A DNA stretch of 21,994 nucleotides. It comes from CAZRIZ01 sp964600285. Lineage in GTDB: Bacteria; Patescibacteriota; Saccharimonadia; Saccharimonadales; Saccharimonadaceae. The position numbers and the translations under genes are program-made. This document shows positions 20,750 through 21,994 of the stretch, one piece after another. Within the stretch, counting starts at the first letter, position 1. Every line of letters begins with the position of its first letter. The stretch spans positions 1 through 21,994 of the forward strand of contig CAZRIZ010000015.1 of assembly GCA_964600285.1 (NCBI GenBank), given 5' to 3'. The notes below the pieces were generated by a model. It worked only from the letters and a program-made list of their open reading frames with translations, had not been told where the DNA came from and ran no database searches.

Positions 20750-21994
20750 TTAAAACTTGATGCTGTGTGTTGTATTATAAACTCTGTCGTTGATTGACAG
20801 ATAGATTTGATATTCGCCCTCTAGTCCAGTAGCGTTAATATAATCTATAACGTTGGTGCTATCTCCGGCTGACTGGTATTCGTAGTTAAATATATCGACA
20901 CAAAGCGCCGTGCTATCGTGTTGTTCATCAACTGTAATGTCATAGGTTCGTTGTTTGCCACCTTGTTTCAAGGCCACGCGGACAATTTGTTTTTTATCAA
21001 AAGTTCCGCTGAGGACTAGGCGGTCATACTCCTGCTTTAATTCGATATCATGTGAATTATAGTCATCATCAATTGCCACAGCTTTATCCACTGGAATATC
21101 ACTACAGGTATAAGATTCAATTAAGTTACCTAATTGTTTGGCGCGTCCTAATTTTACGCTGACATCAAATTTTGTATAGGCTGGCATCTTCTCAGCTCGG
21201 TAATTATTGGAATTGGTCACGACTTCAAATATAGCTTGTCCGCCCAAAATTTCGGTCGTGTAGCTTCTCAGTTCGTTGGCTTGGGCAATTGCCGCTGGTA
21301 AGTTGGTCGCTACGCCGTCTTTAAAGTTGGCTCCGCCGGAGTGCACTAAGAAGTGATTCTCGCCTAGGTATTCAGCCTCGGATATGTATGGCGAATAATA
21401 TCGATTTCCCCTTTCTTTGCCGTATTGCCAAATTTGCTCAATCGTTTTAGCTTCACGATTAACTCGATATATCACCGCTCGACTATAGCTTTCCGGTCCT
21501 GGCACTTGTGCGTCTGCATTTTTGGTCTTGTTGTTGCCGTTATCAAAAAGTAAATAATCGCCATTTGGTAGGACTTTAGCGGCATGTTGTTCCCACTGCC
21601 ATTCGAAATTATCGCCAAGCGGACGCAAGAAATATTGTTGCATTTCTTCTGACCAACTCTCAGAACTACCAATGATAAATTTAAGTTTGTCCGTCTCGTA
21701 ATCTAGCACCGCCACGGCGTCTTGGTGGCGACCAGACACAACTAGTTCGTTGCGTTCCTCGTCTAGCCAAACAGAATTATTATGGAACCAGTCTGTGGCT
21801 GTCCAGGCGATTGATTTACCTGTGTCTGTTGGCCAAACCTTACTCAAATCGATTTGTTTAATAATTTCGCCAGTCTCGCGGTCAATCTCTACAACGACAT
21901 CTTCTATAGTTTTTCGCCCGTTATCAGTGCCATCACTCGCAACAATTAAGTTACCGTTACTGCGTTCGAATACGTCATGATGATATCCGCCTGG
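20750..21994 (-). CDS. Arylsulfate sulfotransferase (ASST) family protein, 5' end outside the window
   Basis: The frame stays open to the window edge, so the N-terminus is missing; at least 414 residues are present. ASSTs move sulfate between phenolic compounds on a beta-propeller scaffold outside the cytoplasm. Family landmarks: GYHHDVFERSNGN, TIEDVVVEID, WTATDWFHNNSV, VVSGRHQDAVAVLDY, WEWEQHAAKVLPNGDYLLFDNG (active-site His/Asn region), SRAVIYRVN, IWQYGKERGNRYYSPYISEAEYL and HFLVHSGG. The last 130 residues are a strand-rich add-on. Enzymatic activity is not certain, because the family contains propeller proteins of unknown role. Downstream is tdk. Confidence 0.82.
   Translation of the reverse strand, partial: PGGYHHDVFERSNGNLIVASDGTDNGRKTIEDVVVEIDRETGEIIKQIDLSKVWPTDTGKSIAWTATDWFHNNSVWLDEERNELVVSGRHQDAVAVLDYETDKLKFIIGSSESWSEEMQQYFLRPLGDNFEWQWEQHAAKVLPNGDYLLFDNGNNKTKNADAQVPGPESYSRAVIYRVNREAKTIEQIWQYGKERGNRYYSPYISEAEYLGENHFLVHSGGANFKDGVATNLPAAIAQANELRSYTTEILGGQAIFEVVTNSNNYRAEKMPAYTKFDVSVKLGRAKQLGNLIESYTCSDIPVDKAVAIDDDYNSHDIELKQEYDRLVLSGTFDKKQIVRVALKQGGKQRTYDITVDEQHDSTALCVDIFNYEYQSAGDSTNVIDYINATGLEGEYQIYLSINDRVYNTTHSIKF

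Overview
The window looks like the chromosome of a candidate-phyla-radiation bacterium, most likely Candidatus Saccharibacteria (TM7). This rests on gene content: single-pass surface proteins with long cytoplasmic tails, a PEGA protein, a large sortase, a DUF3048 protein, CCA-encoding tRNA genes, short spacers and a small-genome gene style. No marker here fixes the taxon, so it is an inference. TGA, TAA and TAG all end genes, which fits code 11. Many promoters have an extended -10 box (TGn before TANAAT), and several sit 7-9 nt before an ATG, suggesting leaderless mRNAs.

Layout. (1) 1-6.5 kb, minus strand: one operon with a strong promoter at about 6.48 kb, running DUF4367-like membrane protein, gltX, DUF3048 protein, histidine kinase, response regulator, dut. 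A tRNA-Glu(CTC) with its own promoter and terminator follows. (2) 6.6-11.7 kb: a divergent PEGA-domain surface protein, then a convergent sortase and an ABC exporter. (3) 11.7-12.75 kb: tRNA-Leu(CAA), a small secreted protein and tRNA-Ala(GGC). (4) 12.75-13.73 kb: about 1 kb without a credible protein gene. It holds two paralogous minus-strand non-coding RNA units, each with a promoter and an intrinsic terminator. (5) 13.76-18.4 kb: a multi-pass membrane protein, a cation/Ca2+ exchanger, a queuosine-salvage (DUF2419/Qng1) enzyme, tRNA-Ala(CGC), an MFS transporter and a LOG-family nucleotide hydrolase. (6) 18.4-22 kb: DUF167 protein, an unlisted 57-aa small ORF with a structured leader, pta, thymidine kinase with an altered P-loop, and the 3' part of an arylsulfate sulfotransferase.

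The most unusual content is region 4. Unit 1 carries two tandem tRNA-like structures 3 nt apart; unit 2 carries one. All three have a T-arm and a 3' CCA, but the anticodon arm is replaced by a longer paired insertion. Both units end with the same 3' domain: a GCTAC hairpin, a 7-bp outer stem, an inner GGTCG stem with a CATGG loop, and a CTCCTT (anti-Shine-Dalgarno-like) segment, then a 9-bp terminator. The outer stems differ in sequence but keep pairing. A 24-bp repeat covers both promoters. I do not recognise this as a known RNA family; it has tmRNA-like traits but lacks the G3-U70 pair and a credible tag.

Functionally the rest combines translation (gltX, tRNAs, queuosine salvage), nucleotide metabolism (dut, tdk, LOG), energy (pta) and cell-surface/transport functions. 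All structures were folded by eye.
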